A stretch of DNA of 64,000 nucleotides from Stratiolaelaps scimitus (taxonomy: Eukaryota > Arthropoda > Arachnida > Mesostigmata > Laelapidae), in contig JABWDB010000018.1 in NCBI GenBank assembly GCA_019614645.1, forward strand, positions 5,728,501-5,792,500. Direction: 5' to 3'. Under the pieces are notes generated by a model. That model was not told the DNA's origin. It worked only from the letters and a program-made list of their open reading frames with translations, and searched no databases. Position 1 is the first letter of the stretch; each line of letters opens with the position of its first letter. Position numbers and translations under genes: made by a program. This document shows positions 34,178 to 48,507 of the stretch, piece by piece.

Positions 34178-35656
34178 GAAAGAGAGAGAGGGCGCAGCGT
34201 ATGCTACAAGCATTAGAGAGGTAGGTAAGGACGAGAAACGGTGAGAGGATGCAGGAAAGAATGATGTGTGGGAGATAACGAGAAGGGAGAGTGGCCCGTT
34301 GTTAGGACACGCTTCTTCTCAAATGTCTCACTCCTGTGTGCCTTTGTCCTAGGGTGTCTCTGGCTGGCCTGGGGGTTGCAGGGCAGCAGGCCCGTGAAAG
34401 CGCGACTATAAAGGTCAGAGCGCAAGAGGGCCACGCGCTCATGAGACGACCTTATATACCGCTACCACTCTATCACTACCACTACTACCACTCACTCTTT
34501 CATTCGCTCGTACGAAAAGAGTACGATGGCCAGGTAGGTTGCCTTGGCCGCCATTACTACAACTACTGCTACTACTACTACGCGTGCGGCTTGGGCCATT
34601 ATGATGGTAAGCGCTCGTGAAACCGAAGGGGCCTGCCTCTTCACTGCTTTCACTTCCCGGCGGCACACACCGTGATGAGTTGGCAGCCCTTTAAAAGGAC
34701 CTATCCCAGATTCGCCTGTGTCAATCCCCTGTCTCTGGCCATGAGCTCGTCTCGGTTCCACTTGCCTGACTGGCCTTCTTGCGTGGCTCTTTGGCGCGCA
34801 CTAAAGCTTCCGATAGCCCTCACCTCGTCGTAATAGTCGTCTCGTCGTAGTTCACTTTCAATAGTTGGATTCTACCATAAGCCACCGGATCGTTCTCCGT
34901 CCGATCCTAGCCAACCTCCCTCGGAACCTCAATCGTCTAGGCTAGTAGCCAGCAGCCCCGTTCGAGTTCTGCAAAGCGGTCCTCCAACGGCAATAGCGTG
35001 CGGAAGCCGCCGACTCTAAATAACTCTTCCATAATGTTTCGTTCGGCCACATTCGAACGTATGCGCCAACAATGGGTAGAGCGATGCAGCAAGGCTGCTA
35101 ATGGCCTAAGGGGCTATCGAACAGAAGCCCGTTGACATAGGGGCCACCATCGAGGACGATCCGAACGCAGAGTTCGCTTGTATAACGCTTGCTCACGAAC
35201 TGGCCACACCTTCTGTCGAGTCCAATGTTCGTAGTGGCAGTTCTACTCGTTTAGCGGGTCAGGAAATAAAGGGCGACACGCTTAGCCTGCTCAGGATTTT
35301 TTTCGTGGCTTCATCGCATGGACACGCATCACACGAACGCGTAGCGTTTGCGCCGGCTAACTTTGACCAGGTCGAATTATTGCTGTGACCGATTTTCACA
35401 GATATCGCTATTAGGCTGTGGCTATTGGCCTTCAACTTTTACAGTAGTTGTTTTTGTTTATGCCTGCTACATACATTCTGACGGGCAGGAGGTCGTGACG
35501 TGTTGTCAAACGCGACCAGGGTTCTCAGTACAGACGAAGATGATCGACATCCCACGATCACCAGTTCCTCTCCAGAGGAGCACTTTGGTTAATGTTCATT
35601 TTCATGGCAGTCTTCACAGGCGGGAAAAAAAGATGCTTGCGATGGAATACCCCTAA

Positions 35657-35725
35657 GCGCGTTAGCCGAGTGGTGAAGTGCCGCATTTAACGCTGAGCGC
35701 AATCGAAGGCCGGGAACTGGTGGAT
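35657..35725 (+). mobile_element. Possible tRNA-SINE head
   Basis: GTTAGCCGAGTGG at 35661-35673 is a strong A-box of tRNA Leu/Ser type. Downstream AATCGAAGGCC may be a decayed B-box. There is no acceptor-stem pairing, so it is not a functional tRNA. Confidence 0.4.
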
Positions 35726-37536
35726 GCTGAAGCGTCGAACGAACGCCTCAGATGGTCAAAGTTTCGATTAGACCGGTGAATTACGCTTTGTAGATACATG
35801 CTCACATCGTCGTATGTCGGCAGTTTCGTGTGCGTATGAGGAGAGAGGGAGAGGCCACGAGCGTCCCATTCGAACCCCCCAATAGCATCGCCCAAGCAAT
35901 AATAACATCCAAGTGTTCGGCCTGCGTGGCACACGTGAGCTCGCTGCGCGAGCTTCGAATGCTACCCGAGTTCAGTGAGTAAGGCAATTTATAAGCCCCT
36001 CTCTTCACTACCGGTATCGTCCTTTTGTCTTGAAGGAACGCTGCGATGTCTGTCTCGATGATGCTGGCTCGGGTGGAAGCAAGAAGATGCTTCTGGGATG
36101 CTTCTGCTCGGGGACGAGGAGGGGGGTCAAGCCTTGGCCACCCGTTTTCTCTTATATTCACTCTCAATCACTCTGTCCTGAATCGATGATCCCAAATGTG
36201 CTGCTGCCACTCCACCGTTTCCTCTCGTATAGACGCAGTGTGCAGCCGCCATAGCTTTGCACCGCCATCGCTTCCATCGTTCACCAGTACCACTGGCACG
36301 ATTACGACGACTACGTTCCACTCCGGCCGATCAGCCCGAAGTATCTAAAGCGCCAGTCCTCCTGACCGCATCCGCGTGTGGCCGCATACGATAAACCTAT
36401 CCATAATGCGAATATAGCCGCTACGCACGCTATCCCCACCTTCTCCGAAGGAGATGCAACTGATTACCTCGAAGAATGCGCAAACCCCTGGTCGCCGCTG
36501 GCACTCGCAGCAACGACGATCATCATCGGACCCCGGTGGCCGCCGTTCTGCTTTGTCAGGGAACAAACATACGAAGGTAAGTGCTGCAATAGGTCTACTT
36601 AGAAGCTGTATCCGCATTCGTTTGACGTGCACAGCATGATGAGGGACGGCGGGATGAGGGATTCATGTTCTGAGAGCTGCTTCGGTCGCCGTTGTCTCGT
36701 GATTCCGAGACGACGCGGTGCCTTTTCAAAGGACACGCAACAGGAGCAACGGTCGTATTGTGACCGATATCGCGGTAGATGGAGGCACGATGTTTGTACA
36801 GGACGGCGATTTGGACTCGGCTCGCGAACGATGGTTGTGACAACAGCTCATACGAATCAAATGGACGACGATGACCGCTGCTAACTGATATATACAGGAA
36901 AATTATCTACGGACGAGTATAAACAGCGCATGTTAAGTGTGGTGCACCGGTTGCGCTATGAGGCGATTTCAATATGTTGCGTACGCGCACATCCAACTTC
37001 TTGCAACACAGAGGACAAATGTACTGCGTCGTACCGTATACCATATTCGCGATGTGAGAATTTAAGCCAATTCCTACCAGAAGAAAATGACCAGGACATT
37101 TCTATTGGCTTGATATGATCTGGCTTGAGGTGTGATTTTGCGGAACTGGTTAATTTCTCAACGACACTTTGGTTCTAGTAATGAGAGTGTAACTAACTGA
37201 TTTTTATCAACCTATTCCGTCAATGTTATTTGTATATACTCAAATATGATATGAAATATCATATACATGATATTGTTGTTATCAGACAGGGAAGAGCATA
37301 CACGCAAAGCGTACAACGCACGCTTCTTTAAGCAACGAATGACGGCAAGCGTTACCATCGTCGTGTCGGCCCGGCCGGCTCACTCCTGTACTTGTTCGCT
37401 ATTCTAAAGCCAAATGACAGCTGAAAAAAGGGCGGACACACGATAAGAAGTAGCCGACTGAGAAGGTCATAGCGCAGAGGAAGGCCCTCCACGGCGGTGC
37501 TGTACGAACGACCATTGGCCGGCTCCTGCAGTCATT

Positions 37537-37571
37537 CCCAAGGAGGTAAATTATGTAAGCGTCTCCTTGGG
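37537..37571. repeat. Inverted repeat, 9-bp arms
   Basis: CCCAAGGAG (37537-37545) is complementary to CTCCTTGGG (37563-37571), with a 17-base AT-rich loop between. Confidence 0.75.
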
Positions 37572-40500
37572 GGCTTAGGCGTTTTTTTTTCGGGAACGGG
37601 AGAGCCCGTTTGTTCAGTTTGAGCAAGCGTTCGTCGCTGAGCAGCGCTGCCGACTCACGACCTCTATGCCGGTTGGGGGTTGGGGGGTTGGGAGGCTGAG
37701 TCGCTGAAAAGGACGAGAGACTCTCATGAATGGAGCAGTTAAGGCGGCCAGGACACGGATCAAATAATCTAGAGTAAATACCCCCGCCGGAACGTATGTT
37801 CGCGTTCATACGCATGCAAACCGCCGTCTGAACGAAACATCCCGAAATAACGATCGTGTACTAAAATTCGTACTGCGGAGCATTACCAAGAAACGGCTCC
37901 GTATATGGAACAGCAACAGTGCATTTCGCTTCTCGCTGTTCCACACGAATAGAAGAGATCGCACATTTATGTAACGCATAATGTATATTCAGCTGGATTT
38001 GTATTGCCGCCGTGGATTTATATCGAATTTGATAAGGCCTCGATATATTTTCGCCTCATAACACGGATTATTGAATCACTTAGCTTAACCATAATAACTT
38101 ACTCTTCGCGGTCGCTGCCCAGCGCGTAAGCTTCAGCCATACCGACATTTGGCTGTATGACACAAAGATACAATAAGATACAACGGACGGGTGAAGATCG
38201 AGGCGTTAATCAAACATCCGTATCATGTCTGTCCGGAGATAGAGAGAGAACGCCTAACACGACAGCCTCATTATTCCAAAGCATTAATTAATGGCCGTAT
38301 CCCAGAGAGTCGTTGTTTTCCTCTCTGATTGATTCACCTTATAAGTGCGCACGGATTATGCACATATCACACATATGATCTTATATCGCTGAATGCACGA
38401 GCAGGGATGGGCTCATGCAACGATCACTCGTCGGCGGTGTGTGACCTGCAACTACTGTCGAGCCAGTTTAGCCGGAAGGATTCGGCTATGCGATGGTTTT
38501 TGTTGGCAAAGTTCCTGCGAGATCGAGAAATGTGCACTTGAAATTCTTGGGTCGCGGAGCGTTGCTCTGCTGCTGTTGCGGTGGCGGCGGCTGCTGCCGG
38601 CGTAGTGCTTCAATAATTTGGGCCCACACGCTACTTCAGCCGCCAAAGTAACCGTGCCTCGCCAACTTTCGCTTTTCGTCCTCCGCCTCTGGGCTTCCAG
38701 CCTTCAGAGCAGCCGACAGTAGCATGCCATCATCCTCATCAACATTCCCATCTACATGAAAGTTTAACGTTGCTAGATTCTTATCCCTCGTCTGCCGTTA
38801 CCCACGGCCGGCATCGTCGCCATGGCGCTTACACCTTCTAGGGCGGGGGCGGCGGCGGCAGCAGGAGGAGGAAGCGAGGCGAGTCCAAGGCGGGCCTCGT
38901 TATTTCTTCGTCGTCAGAAGCCGCCGCCACCATCGCCGCCGCGAAATGGACAGATTCGCCTTGCTCCCGGCGCTCGCGAGGCGTCCGTCAGCCGCCCGTG
39001 CCGAATACGTTATCTAAGCAGGCTGAGCACCCTCTCGTGCACTGGACAGCGGCGGCTAGGTAGATGGCGACTTCGAGGGGGCACGCGGTACATTAGTACG
39101 CAACGTTAGCGTAATGTCGCCCAAGATGGGATATGCGGGACGAAAAACGAAAGGGGGCGACGACATCTTTTTTTTTGGAGACAGAGAGAGAGAGAGACCG
39201 AGGTAGGTACCGTTCAGTTTCCTCGACTTCCCTTCACCTTCAGTTCACGGCAGATCGCTCTGCGTATGCAAACCTCATCACTTAGAGAGACACTCGACCA
39301 GTGACATCGAGGATGTTGCATCGAGGATCTCTTGGTTTCGAGCTTCGTTTTCAATATGCCGGGTACGTGCGTGACCGGTAATCGTGGCTCTATAACATGC
39401 GATAAATTCATATCATGTGGCACTAGGCACTATACACACACACAAAACTAGTAGATACGAGGGAGCCAACGCGCCGAAATCTCTCGATGGGATCTCGGGG
39501 AACGCTTAAGAGGCGCTAGCAAATGGAATTCGTCCGTGGCGCCTCGTTGCTGAGCTCTGTATCGACCACGGCACCGCTACGAGCAATGGATGATTCACAC
39601 GCTCATCCACGGTGTGGCTGACCCTGTCCTCGTCTTGTCTTCCAATGCGAACCCTGTCAACACCACTCCAACCTCTTACTGGATCTCCTCTCACTCGACC
39701 TCGTCATATGTTCGTATGCATGTTCAATGCTTTCGTTCGATGGTTCTACAGTCTTCCCCTTCGTCCTTTATATTAACCAATGGTGGTTACGTGTAGAATA
39801 CTATGCCGTTGAAGAAACGTGTCCTGTCGTTGTGTCGCTCCGAGTGACTCCGAGCTGATCACACTGTGAGCTCCATTTTATTGCTGTATCCCTGCAAAGT
39901 TATATTTTTTCTTTTCGTCTGGAGAGATATAACCACCGTAGACTTTTGACTCTGTTGATACGCGTGAGTGGACAGTACTGTCAATTTCATCTAGTGTAAA
40001 GGACAATCGAAAAATAGTCAGAAAATAGTGATTGGTGTTCAAACGTTGCGAACCGCTACCTTTTTCAGGCAGTGGCACATCGCAACCTATTATGCATGCA
40101 GAGATACCCGTAGATCGTGTGTTGTTGTGTCCGAAGCAGGCGAAGTTTCGAATCGTCGATCTGTCTGTCCCACCGTCCACCTGGGAGCATTCGGTCTGTA
40201 CACCCTTTGACTGTTACGTGACCGAGGTGACCCGGCCGACTGCAGCCGTTGCTTAGCCGACCAAAAATAGGATAGCGGCGGCGGCAGCAGCAGCAGAGAT
40301 GATGGACTTGATGAAACGTCAGAGGGTCCACATTTAGGTTGGTGTCGTTGCCGTCAGCTGACCCGCAGGTCGTCATTGCTAGCCAACACTGAATTATGGG
40401 AGTGAGACACCCCCTTGCCCCCCGGGGGCAACATATCGTGCCTGCGAGGTTAATGTATCCTATAGCACTAGCAAGTGAAAGCTTTCCCCATACTTCCCCC

Positions 40501-41042
40501 GTTACATTTGTCCTGCCGGACCTAGCCCTGTCCTTATTCGTTAGGCCTTGCCAGGCCTTCAGCCGAACAAATGTGCAGGTTGCGTGGCCGCCTTCACGCG
40601 TGAGCTCAGCTCGCCATCCTCTTCGCGTCATAACATCTCTCTATTTCGATCTCTTTTACTCTCTCTCTCTGTCTCTCTCTCTACCAGCGGGATTCGGCCG
40701 TCTATGCATATTCAGGAACGATAGCACTGTCACTGAAATGCTGTCTCATCAGCAGGTCAGTCGGGTTGGCCTTGCGTGGTTGCAGCCTCTCGGAGGACTT
40801 ACCTGTAAAATGAAATTGCGTTGTTTGCGATTAGAAGCTTTGTCTGTAGGAACGGCATTACGGCAAAAAATGATCTGAGCGTGCACTAAAGTGAGGGGCA
40901 CGGATAATTTACCTGTGCTTCAAAATAATTACAATAGCACTTCAGTTGCATCTTGGGCTGATATAAAATAATTAACGGTGTCTCAAAAAACGTTCGGAAA
41001 ATGCTCCTCTGTTTCGATGAAGACAACAATAGGCACGACACA

Positions 41043-41060
41043 ATAATAATAATAATAATC
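41043..41060. repeat. (AAT)n repeat
   Basis: Six tandem AAT units. Confidence 0.9.
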
Positions 41061-42066
41061 GTAAGAGTAATATATCTATCAACTTTAAGCATTAAATGAG
41101 TCTAGGGTATGTCAAACAGTATTTAAATATAGGCCATCCATATACGTATACTGTTTCTCTGCTGTGGTTATAACAGCCCTTATATGTCATGGATAGGCCA
41201 CAGTGACTCAGCGATCACTCGAATATTAGCAAGTATGAAGCACACGAGACGGGTCAAAGTTTCGGTTTGTCCTGAACCTACTTTCAGGTCCATCAGACCT
41301 TGGCACGGACTATTCACACAGTCCGCCGGCCAGCGACGGCTGCCGCTTCGACTGTGAACCAAACTCGATAGAGGAGAGCCGCCAGCGACGGCGGCGCCTT
41401 GATAGACTACGCGGCGGCACTACACGCGGGCATATACACGGTAGGCTAGCTACGGGGTGTATCTGGCTGCTCGAGTCCCTGTGCGGTTTGTCAACAGCCT
41501 GCCGCCGGAGTGGACCACCCTCGGCAACCTTCAGCCGCAGCTACATGTCGCATTTATTGATCGCCACTTGCATCGTCAGCTCGCTGTCAAATAGGATTGT
41601 CACAACCGGGCTACGACGACAGTGCCACTAGAGCAACAGACACGATCGGACACAATTCCACCGAGGTGAGTCAGGAAAAATCTCCGACTGAACAAACAAA
41701 TTCGGCAAATATACCAAGATGAAGCGTTGGAGCTACTGCTTAATCGCGACAATACGCACCCACTGCAGGGAATGAATTTCGAGTGAGTTCAGAGGGTCGT
41801 CGTTGGATACGCAATCGTCTTTGGATCGTAGAATGAATTAGCATTGTATATCGTATATACGGGTGGGGTTTTCCCCGCGGTTGGTGGGCGTGTCCAATTC
41901 ACGCCACCGGTTATAAGCGTCGTGCAAACGGTTAGCTGTCAAGCTCTTTGCAGGTGGTCGTCGCGAACGGAGTCAGTCGGTGTAACTTGGACAGATTCAT
42001 TTGATTATGTGGATACGTGTTACGGGCGCATAATTCGACGGGCGCAAACGCAATTATCATCTATCT

Positions 42067-42357
42067 ATGCACATTTACCTCTTAGACGTTTTGCTATTTT
42101 CTGGTCAAATAGGAGCACTGTCGATGTATTCGTCTGTGTTTGCTGTCCGCGTAGTGTACAGGATGGGCGAGGCGGTCGCCTCGAAGTGGTCAAACTTTTC
42201 CATTAAGAACAGCGGCGGTGGTGGAGCTGGCACGGGTGATGATGGTGGCGGCGACGGCGGCGGCGGTGGCGGCGACGGCGAAATCTTCGAACATGCGAAG
42301 ATTGCCATCGCATTTCTTCAGGGGGTTGAGGGGTTACGGGGGGAAGGCCTCAATTAA
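42067..42357 (+). CDS. Candidate small ORF with Gly/Asp linker
   Basis: This is an ATG-to-TAA frame of 96 codons, open back to a stop at 42031. The first 30 residues are hydrophobic (start MHIYLLDVLLFSGQIGAL) and could form a signal or membrane segment. Residues about 50-71 are Gly/Asp-rich, encoded by GGC/GGT/GAC repeats, and a short amphipathic end follows (EIFEHAKIAIAFLQG). Codons are strongly G-first. TGTACAG at 42158-42164 could be a splice acceptor, making the exon start there. No family was recognised. The GGC repeat inflates the coding signature. Confidence 0.25.
   Translation: MHIYLLDVLLFSGQIGALSMYSSVFAVRVVYRMGEAVASKWSNFSIKNSGGGGAGTGDDGGGDGGGGGGDGEIFEHAKIAIAFLQGVEGLRGEGLN
42228..42280. 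repeat. GGC/GGT/GAC trinucleotide repeat
   Basis: An imperfect GGN array with periodic GAC/GAT units. Confidence 0.9.
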
Positions 42358-42399
42358 ATTATATCTGAGGACCGCGCGTGACCCCTTCCAGGGACACAG

Positions 42400-44200
42400 A
42401 CGGAGGGCAATCGAGCTGTCACAGCGGCAGCAGCAGCAGCAGTAGCACAACTCCAATGAGTACGTCGTACAGTATCGCTCTGCTCCATTTCTAGTCTAGC
42501 CAATCGGTCGCTCGGTCAGCTTCTAGTCTGCTCACGTCCCGGCTGGACGCCCGATGCCGGTCTTCGGCCTTAGCGTCACCCGTGCGTCGCGGTGGTACTT
42601 TGGCCTGCCAGCAGAATACAGAATCTGTTCGACATCGACACAGCGTCTAGATGCGGTGCAGCAGCAGGGGCAGAGCAGCGACTACCACCGTAGGCCACTT
42701 CCATCCGAAGTTCTCTGCTAGTGCGTTCGCGTCATGAAGAAAGTGGTCACCTTTAGTAGTAAATTAGCGGTTACTCGGTTGACAGTGGCGAGGACGTGGG
42801 GAGAAGCCCAGCGCAATGAAACTGCCTCGCTGGTAGGGACCGGCGCGGGTTTGGTGGTTGCAGCAGCGGTCGCTCGCCAGGTTGTTACCGGGGAGGGCGG
42901 GGAAGCTTGGTCGAAATTTTGAGGGAGATATTTTCAGCTCACATACATGGATTGTGTTGATTATTCGCCTGCTTGTTAGTAAAGTCCATTACGGTCCATG
43001 TTGAAGAATATTAAACGCTCGGACCTAATAGACTCGGATTTCAATTTTAGCAAAATTGACCAGAGTACCTACAATCTGCATTGGGTGTTCGCAACAACGT
43101 TGAGTGTTGTTGATCGTATCTGTAAACGTGGTCAAAGCAACAATATGTAGCAGTTCGTTGAGTTGCTTCTGCGTCGCTATTAAGTGCATACATTATAGTT
43201 GTTATAAGAAAATCAACCCGCTACTCCCACCCCATAAAGGTATATACAAGTGCTTGACATCACGAAAAGGAGTTGAACTAATCGCTGTTTTTACGGCAAA
43301 TAAGCGATGCACGTGTGTAACGACTTCCCTTATTGCCTGATGGCCCAACAAAGAGGTGGATATAGAATACAACAGCGGCCAAGGTAAACTGCCTGCTGAG
43401 AATTGCACCATTTGACTTTTCGCTTTCCATACGGTCCCTAGCCAACGTCGTCTTCTCTCTCTCTCTTGTTATGAACTGCGCGGTGTCTCCGGCGTCTGGG
43501 GGCCGGACTAGAAATGTTTACATGCACGAACGGGTAACCCGCTGCCTGCGGCGTTAGCTATAAATGAATTTGCAGCTAGAGGAGCCACACCGGGCTGTCC
43601 CCGTATGCATATCTCTTGCCTAGTAACACATCCATGTTACAGAGACGTAAAGTCATAGACTTTCTTTCCTTAAGCTGCGTCGCTCTCATTTCATCTCCCA
43701 GGCGCACGGCATCTCCCATGACTTCGGTGACTTAGACGCCCCCACCCGCGGAGCTTCTGAAGGGCGTCACTGGCTCGTCGGCCGCCGGTTAACAAGTGAC
43801 GCAAGAACGGAGATGCGAAGCTGTTGTTACCCGGGGCCGGTGGGCTAGCATACTCCGGCAACGTTCGTGACGGCCAGCGAGTTACGCCTAGCCCCTGATC
43901 TGACCTCCCCGACACGGCGTGGATCGCAGCAGCGCATCATGTGTCTCACGGTTACGTAGCCCCAGCGCGAGGCTCACTTTGGTCCTCGGTTTGGTCGACG
44001 TTGGCCTAAGTCCGCGTTCACCTGCGAGATAGATAGGGCCGGTGTCCTGCAGAAGGCAGGCTGCTACCGGACCGGTCTGCGGGCCGGCGGTGGGACTAGC
44101 CCGGGCCGCCCGACACCGCTACCGCCGCATAACTTCATGCCACGGGCTGCAATGGTCCATACACGTGCATTATGTATTGAATTCGTATCCATTATTAAAC
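42400..44200. other. No gene seen
   Basis: Contains a CAG run near 42426-42445, a CT run near 43452-43466 and otherwise unique sequence. Short frames show no motif. Confidence 0.5.
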
Positions 44201-44211
44201 GGTTGGCCGTC

Positions 44212-44361
<150 letters not shown>

Positions 44362-45097
44362 GCGGTGCGTCCCTTAGAGGAAGGAGGCTTCTGTTACACT
44401 ATCGGGTGGGAATGCCTGTCGCGTAGCCCCGGGAGGCCACAGACGGATGGACGAAGCTCCATTGTTCGCTTACCATGCCTTCGTCACATGCATACTCACA
44501 CGTTGACACGAGTACACAGTCGGACACGGCTACGCTGAACTCCCGCCGACGACGACGACCACCACACGAAGTCGGATTACAGCCGCCGGATCAGCATAGT
44601 CGGCCAGACCGACCTCCGGAGAACGCGATGCGAGCATGGGACGAGCGAGCAAGAGGCCACGCTCGTCTGGTCTTCAGGACTCGGCTATCCAGCAACCCCA
44701 CCCCCCGCCCAACGCTGTGAGAAACAACGAGGCGGGCGGGGGCGGCGGCGGCGGTGGCGGCGGTGGCGGCGAAGAGGTCTGGGAGTGTTGGCCGAACGAG
44801 CTGGCACCAAGTCGTACAACCATTTGCGTAATTACTACGTGTTCTACTATCACTACCGCTGACTAGGGCCGAGACTGGTGGCAGCCGGGATCCCTGACCG
44901 CTACCTGCTAAACCCCCGACCCATTTCGTTCTGGTGGCTTTTTCCACACTCACACATGCATAGACAGACCCGAGGCAGCAGCTTACCGCTTGCCTTAGCA
45001 GATAGCGGCACGGCGGATGGGGCCGCAGCGACGACACCACGCTAGTAAAGTAGATAAGTTAGTGTTGGCACTGTTGCATGTTGTTATTGCTGTTGTG

Positions 45098-45119
45098 GCT
45101 GCTGCTGCTGCTGCTGCTG
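45098..45119. repeat. (CTG)n repeat
   Basis: About seven tandem CTG/GCT units. Confidence 0.9.
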
Positions 45120-47943
45120 GGACCAGGATGGGGTAAGCGGAGGAGCAAGCGGAAAAAGGGAGCCCTGTTCTATAATAGCTACTGGGTAGAAGTGGCGTTG
45201 TTTTAATGATGTACCAAGCTACAAGGACCTGGCAGGCGATGCTTGTGACAACATTATTCGTGTTGCTCCCCGGTCTATCAGCTCACCCCGGCGAGGGTAA
45301 GTGAAGATAGGCCCCGAATGACTTCATCCGCTTACAAATGACTTCGAGGTATGCATTGACCTAGGTAGATGTGCGAACATTGGGGCTGTATGTGACAGAG
45401 CTACGGCAGGGGACCTACACCTGAATTAAATTGCATCAGTTAGGACTTGTTGAAATGAACAGCCATCGCGCATGTATCATATAGCGGTGGCGTGCTAACA
45501 AATCAATTCTCTAAGTACATGACTCTCTAGCCCGCGATGTTGGCCCTCGTTCGCGCAATACACAGGGCTTGTGGAGGCTGGTGGTAACTATGATAATTTC
45601 TAAATAGAATCATTGTGTACTGGGTATATGTTGTTGACGTTCGCAAATACAACACGACTGACTGATTGCCAGCGTTTTCACTGCGTGACCAACCATAACA
45701 ATCTCGCCTTATCTTCTTAGTCCCGTCCTTCCCATGTCAGATCTTCACATTCGTCTCCCTTCTCTTTTATTCCCTCCCCAATCTTGACCGTGATCCGCGA
45801 GGTCAGGAGATTGGTTCAGTCAGAGAGGCTCGATGTACGCGTCGAGGATTGTGGCGGATTGTCCGTGCAGAGGCACGATGGGCGAGATGTTATCATCACC
45901 ATCAACACCACCACCACCACCACCAACATCTCATGTCATTTCGGCTGATCCTTGCCAGGAACGGGCGACTCAACTGAGTCCCTAGCTTGTACGGCTGGCC
46001 GGCTGTGGTTCGAAGGAGCGTCAGCTTCTGGGCCAGTACAGCAGAGCCCGGGTAGCGGAACATCGAGAGGCAGAGAGAGAGAGAGAGAGGAACAGAGCGA
46101 CCCAGCCAATGGGAGATACCACCGGAGAAATGCGAGAAGACGCTGCTGCCCTAGCAAGCAAGAATACGAAGATTAACTTGTCCTCGCTTGCTACCGGATA
46201 GCAGATAGCAGCAAGCGGACGGGGGGCAAAGAATTGGGAAAAATACAAGAGGCTGCTGCGGTAACGGCTCTGCTACCGTCATCGCGAAGAGCCGAGGTCA
46301 AAAGCGAGTGAAGAATTGACGGGCCACCGTAAGTGGCGAGTTGGTCCATCACGAGTGGCGATCGCACGAAGATCCGCCGAGAGTAGAACGAGGTATAAGC
46401 CAGACCTCAGCGCAAAACTTCTCACCGGCAAATGCTGTCCGCCGATATACACTATGGACTAGCATTTCGTTCGCTCTCGCTGTTGCTTTCTAGCTTAGCG
46501 AGGGTCATTCGTACGCTCAGGTCTGGCAAAATATATATATAGCGTCTCCGGCGAATCTTGCGTTATGCAACATTGTCAGGTAACTGCGTTCCCATGTTGC
46601 TAATACACTACCTGTGCAAGTTGCATGGTCTCTCTCACTGTCATTGTGTGTAGTGTTACATTTTCCCTCAGTTATGCCACCGTTAGAGAGACACTGTACC
46701 AGCTCCGTTAGCGTAGCTTAGGTACGGTAATGAAAAATAATGGCTAACGTATATATTATGTTGTGTGGGTTGAAACACCCCAGCAATAAACATACCTGGA
46801 TTATATGAGGAGCGATAATTCGTTACTTAGAGTAAAAGGATCGTTTCAAATTTAGTTAGACGGCTGCAGCGGCCACGGCGGTCTCAACGATACAATGCGA
46901 AATAGTTCATCCTTCTTGGCCGGGCTTTGCAGGGCTCGCCATCGCTGTATATTGAAAGACATCGAAGAAATATAGCCACTATATCTATCCCGATGAGCAA
47001 TAATTGTCTGTCTAATGTCTCTCTCTACGGTTGACTTGACAACTGCCATCTGCATGCACAGCGGACTGTCTGCCAGCCTGCTGACGACGCGAGCAACATC
47101 ACTATCGTTTAAAACTTGTTCAGGATTCATTCTGCCTTGAGCAGCCAAATGGGAAGAGGTGGAGAGAGACAACCTGAAAGCTACCCACCTAATGACCCTT
47201 GGCACAGGTAGTCACACACAGGTCGGCTACGAACAAATGCGAGCTTGGGGGCCTCGCAGCCGTACGCCACTCTGCCGGCGCGCCTGCCTCCATGAGCAAA
47301 TACAGCAAAGCTTCAACGAGTAGCCCGGCAGAGGAGCACTCGCTTTAGATTGACCTAAGCACTACATATCTACCTGCACCTGAACCTACTTGTCGAGCAG
47401 TGTCACCAGCGGTGGCTGCGACTCGTGCTGCTGCTGCAAGAGTAGCAGTATCCACCCTTCGCGTGGACCAGCTTCGAAAGCAGTCGATGACGGAACACTC
47501 CCGCCGGGCCGAACGCGGCCAAAAGTTGGCATTCCGATCAGATCTTATATCCACAGCTTTGAGATCGTTCTACCAGTAGCCTACGCGTAATCGTTTCCAG
47601 ACGTCATCATCAGAGCCCTGGAGGCGCATCTTGTTCGCCAGGTCCCCGCACCGACGATCATTACGCCACTTCTGTCCGGTTTAGCTTCCACGGACCCAAA
47701 CGGGCTGCAAACGTTTGCCCAACTCGAAATGGGCTCGAAATGGCCAAGATTCTAACCGCCACAGACGTTTCCTTCAGAGAGTTCTGCACCGCGTCACTTC
47801 TCAGCGCATGTATTCTATCTGGCAGCCACTGTCTAACCGAATGACATTATTTGCCATTTCGCCCACCGCTGGACTTACGTATTCCCGATTACGCTGTCAA
47901 CCCTTGCAACGCACGCATAACTAGCTATGCTGTTATCTAACAT

Positions 47944-47961
47944 GCCATATATATATATGGC
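47944..47961. repeat. 18-bp perfect palindrome
   Basis: GCCATATATATATATGGC is its own reverse complement. An AT microsatellite core is capped by GCC/GGC. Confidence 0.85.
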
Positions 47962-48196
47962 GACATGGTAGTTGGTTCTCATCTCCTCAACGTTACGTTG
48001 CCCACGTCAACTCGATATTACCGTGTTTCTGCTGATGCCGTCGCCATGCGTATGTGCCGAGCTCGCCCCTTTGCAGCATACTCTGTCCCTGCGGGGGCTG
48101 TGGCATGGCCCACGGTCCGGCTCGTTCTGTTTTTCCCCCATTTTCCTACAGTATTCCGCTCCGGCAACACGACCCGGCGCGGGTAACAGCAGCAGC

Positions 48197-48225
48197 CGTC
48201 GCCGCCGCCGCCGCCGCCGCCGCCG
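48197..48225. repeat. (CCG)n repeat
   Basis: A GCC/CCG array of about 29 bp. Confidence 0.95.
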
Positions 48226-48484
48226 AGCACATCTCAGGAGGCGCGAGCAAGTGCAACGTGCACGGCATCGCGGACTACCAATCCTGCACGCTCACCAGCA
48301 TCTGCAGTAGGCAGGCGCTGCAAGCGCTTGCTTGGCCGCTGTTTGCCGGCAGCGTTGAGAAGGGCCAACCCCACCATCGCTACCACCGTCATCACTGGCA
48401 GCCAGCCGCCGGCTGCCAGAAGCAACCGCTAAGCAAGCCAAGCGCTCGCCGAAGCTGGTAGCCGTCGGAAAGTCATGCTTCCCC

Positions 48485-48507
48485 GAGAGAGAGAGAGAGA
48501 GAGAGAG
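48485..48507. repeat. (GA)n microsatellite
   Basis: A pure GA tract of about 23 bp. Confidence 0.95.

Larger units (their letters stand above)
33900..42030. other. Gene-poor stretch
   Basis: No supportable gene. Features are a TA array at 34137-34164, an imperfect tRNA-like head at 35657-35725, a hairpin with arms AGCTCGC/GCGAGCT near 35938-35954, an inverted repeat at 37537-37571 and AT-rich sequence at 37130-37300. It also has a T8 run with GA tract near 39170-39196, CT tracts near 40650-40682 and an (AAT)n run near 41043-41060. Overlapping frames at 40065-40878 carry no motif. Confidence 0.45.

Noticed and set aside
40065..40631. 188-codon minus-strand frame
   Set aside because: It has a Cys run from a CAG repeat, several unrelated composition blocks and no motif, and its length is within chance expectation.
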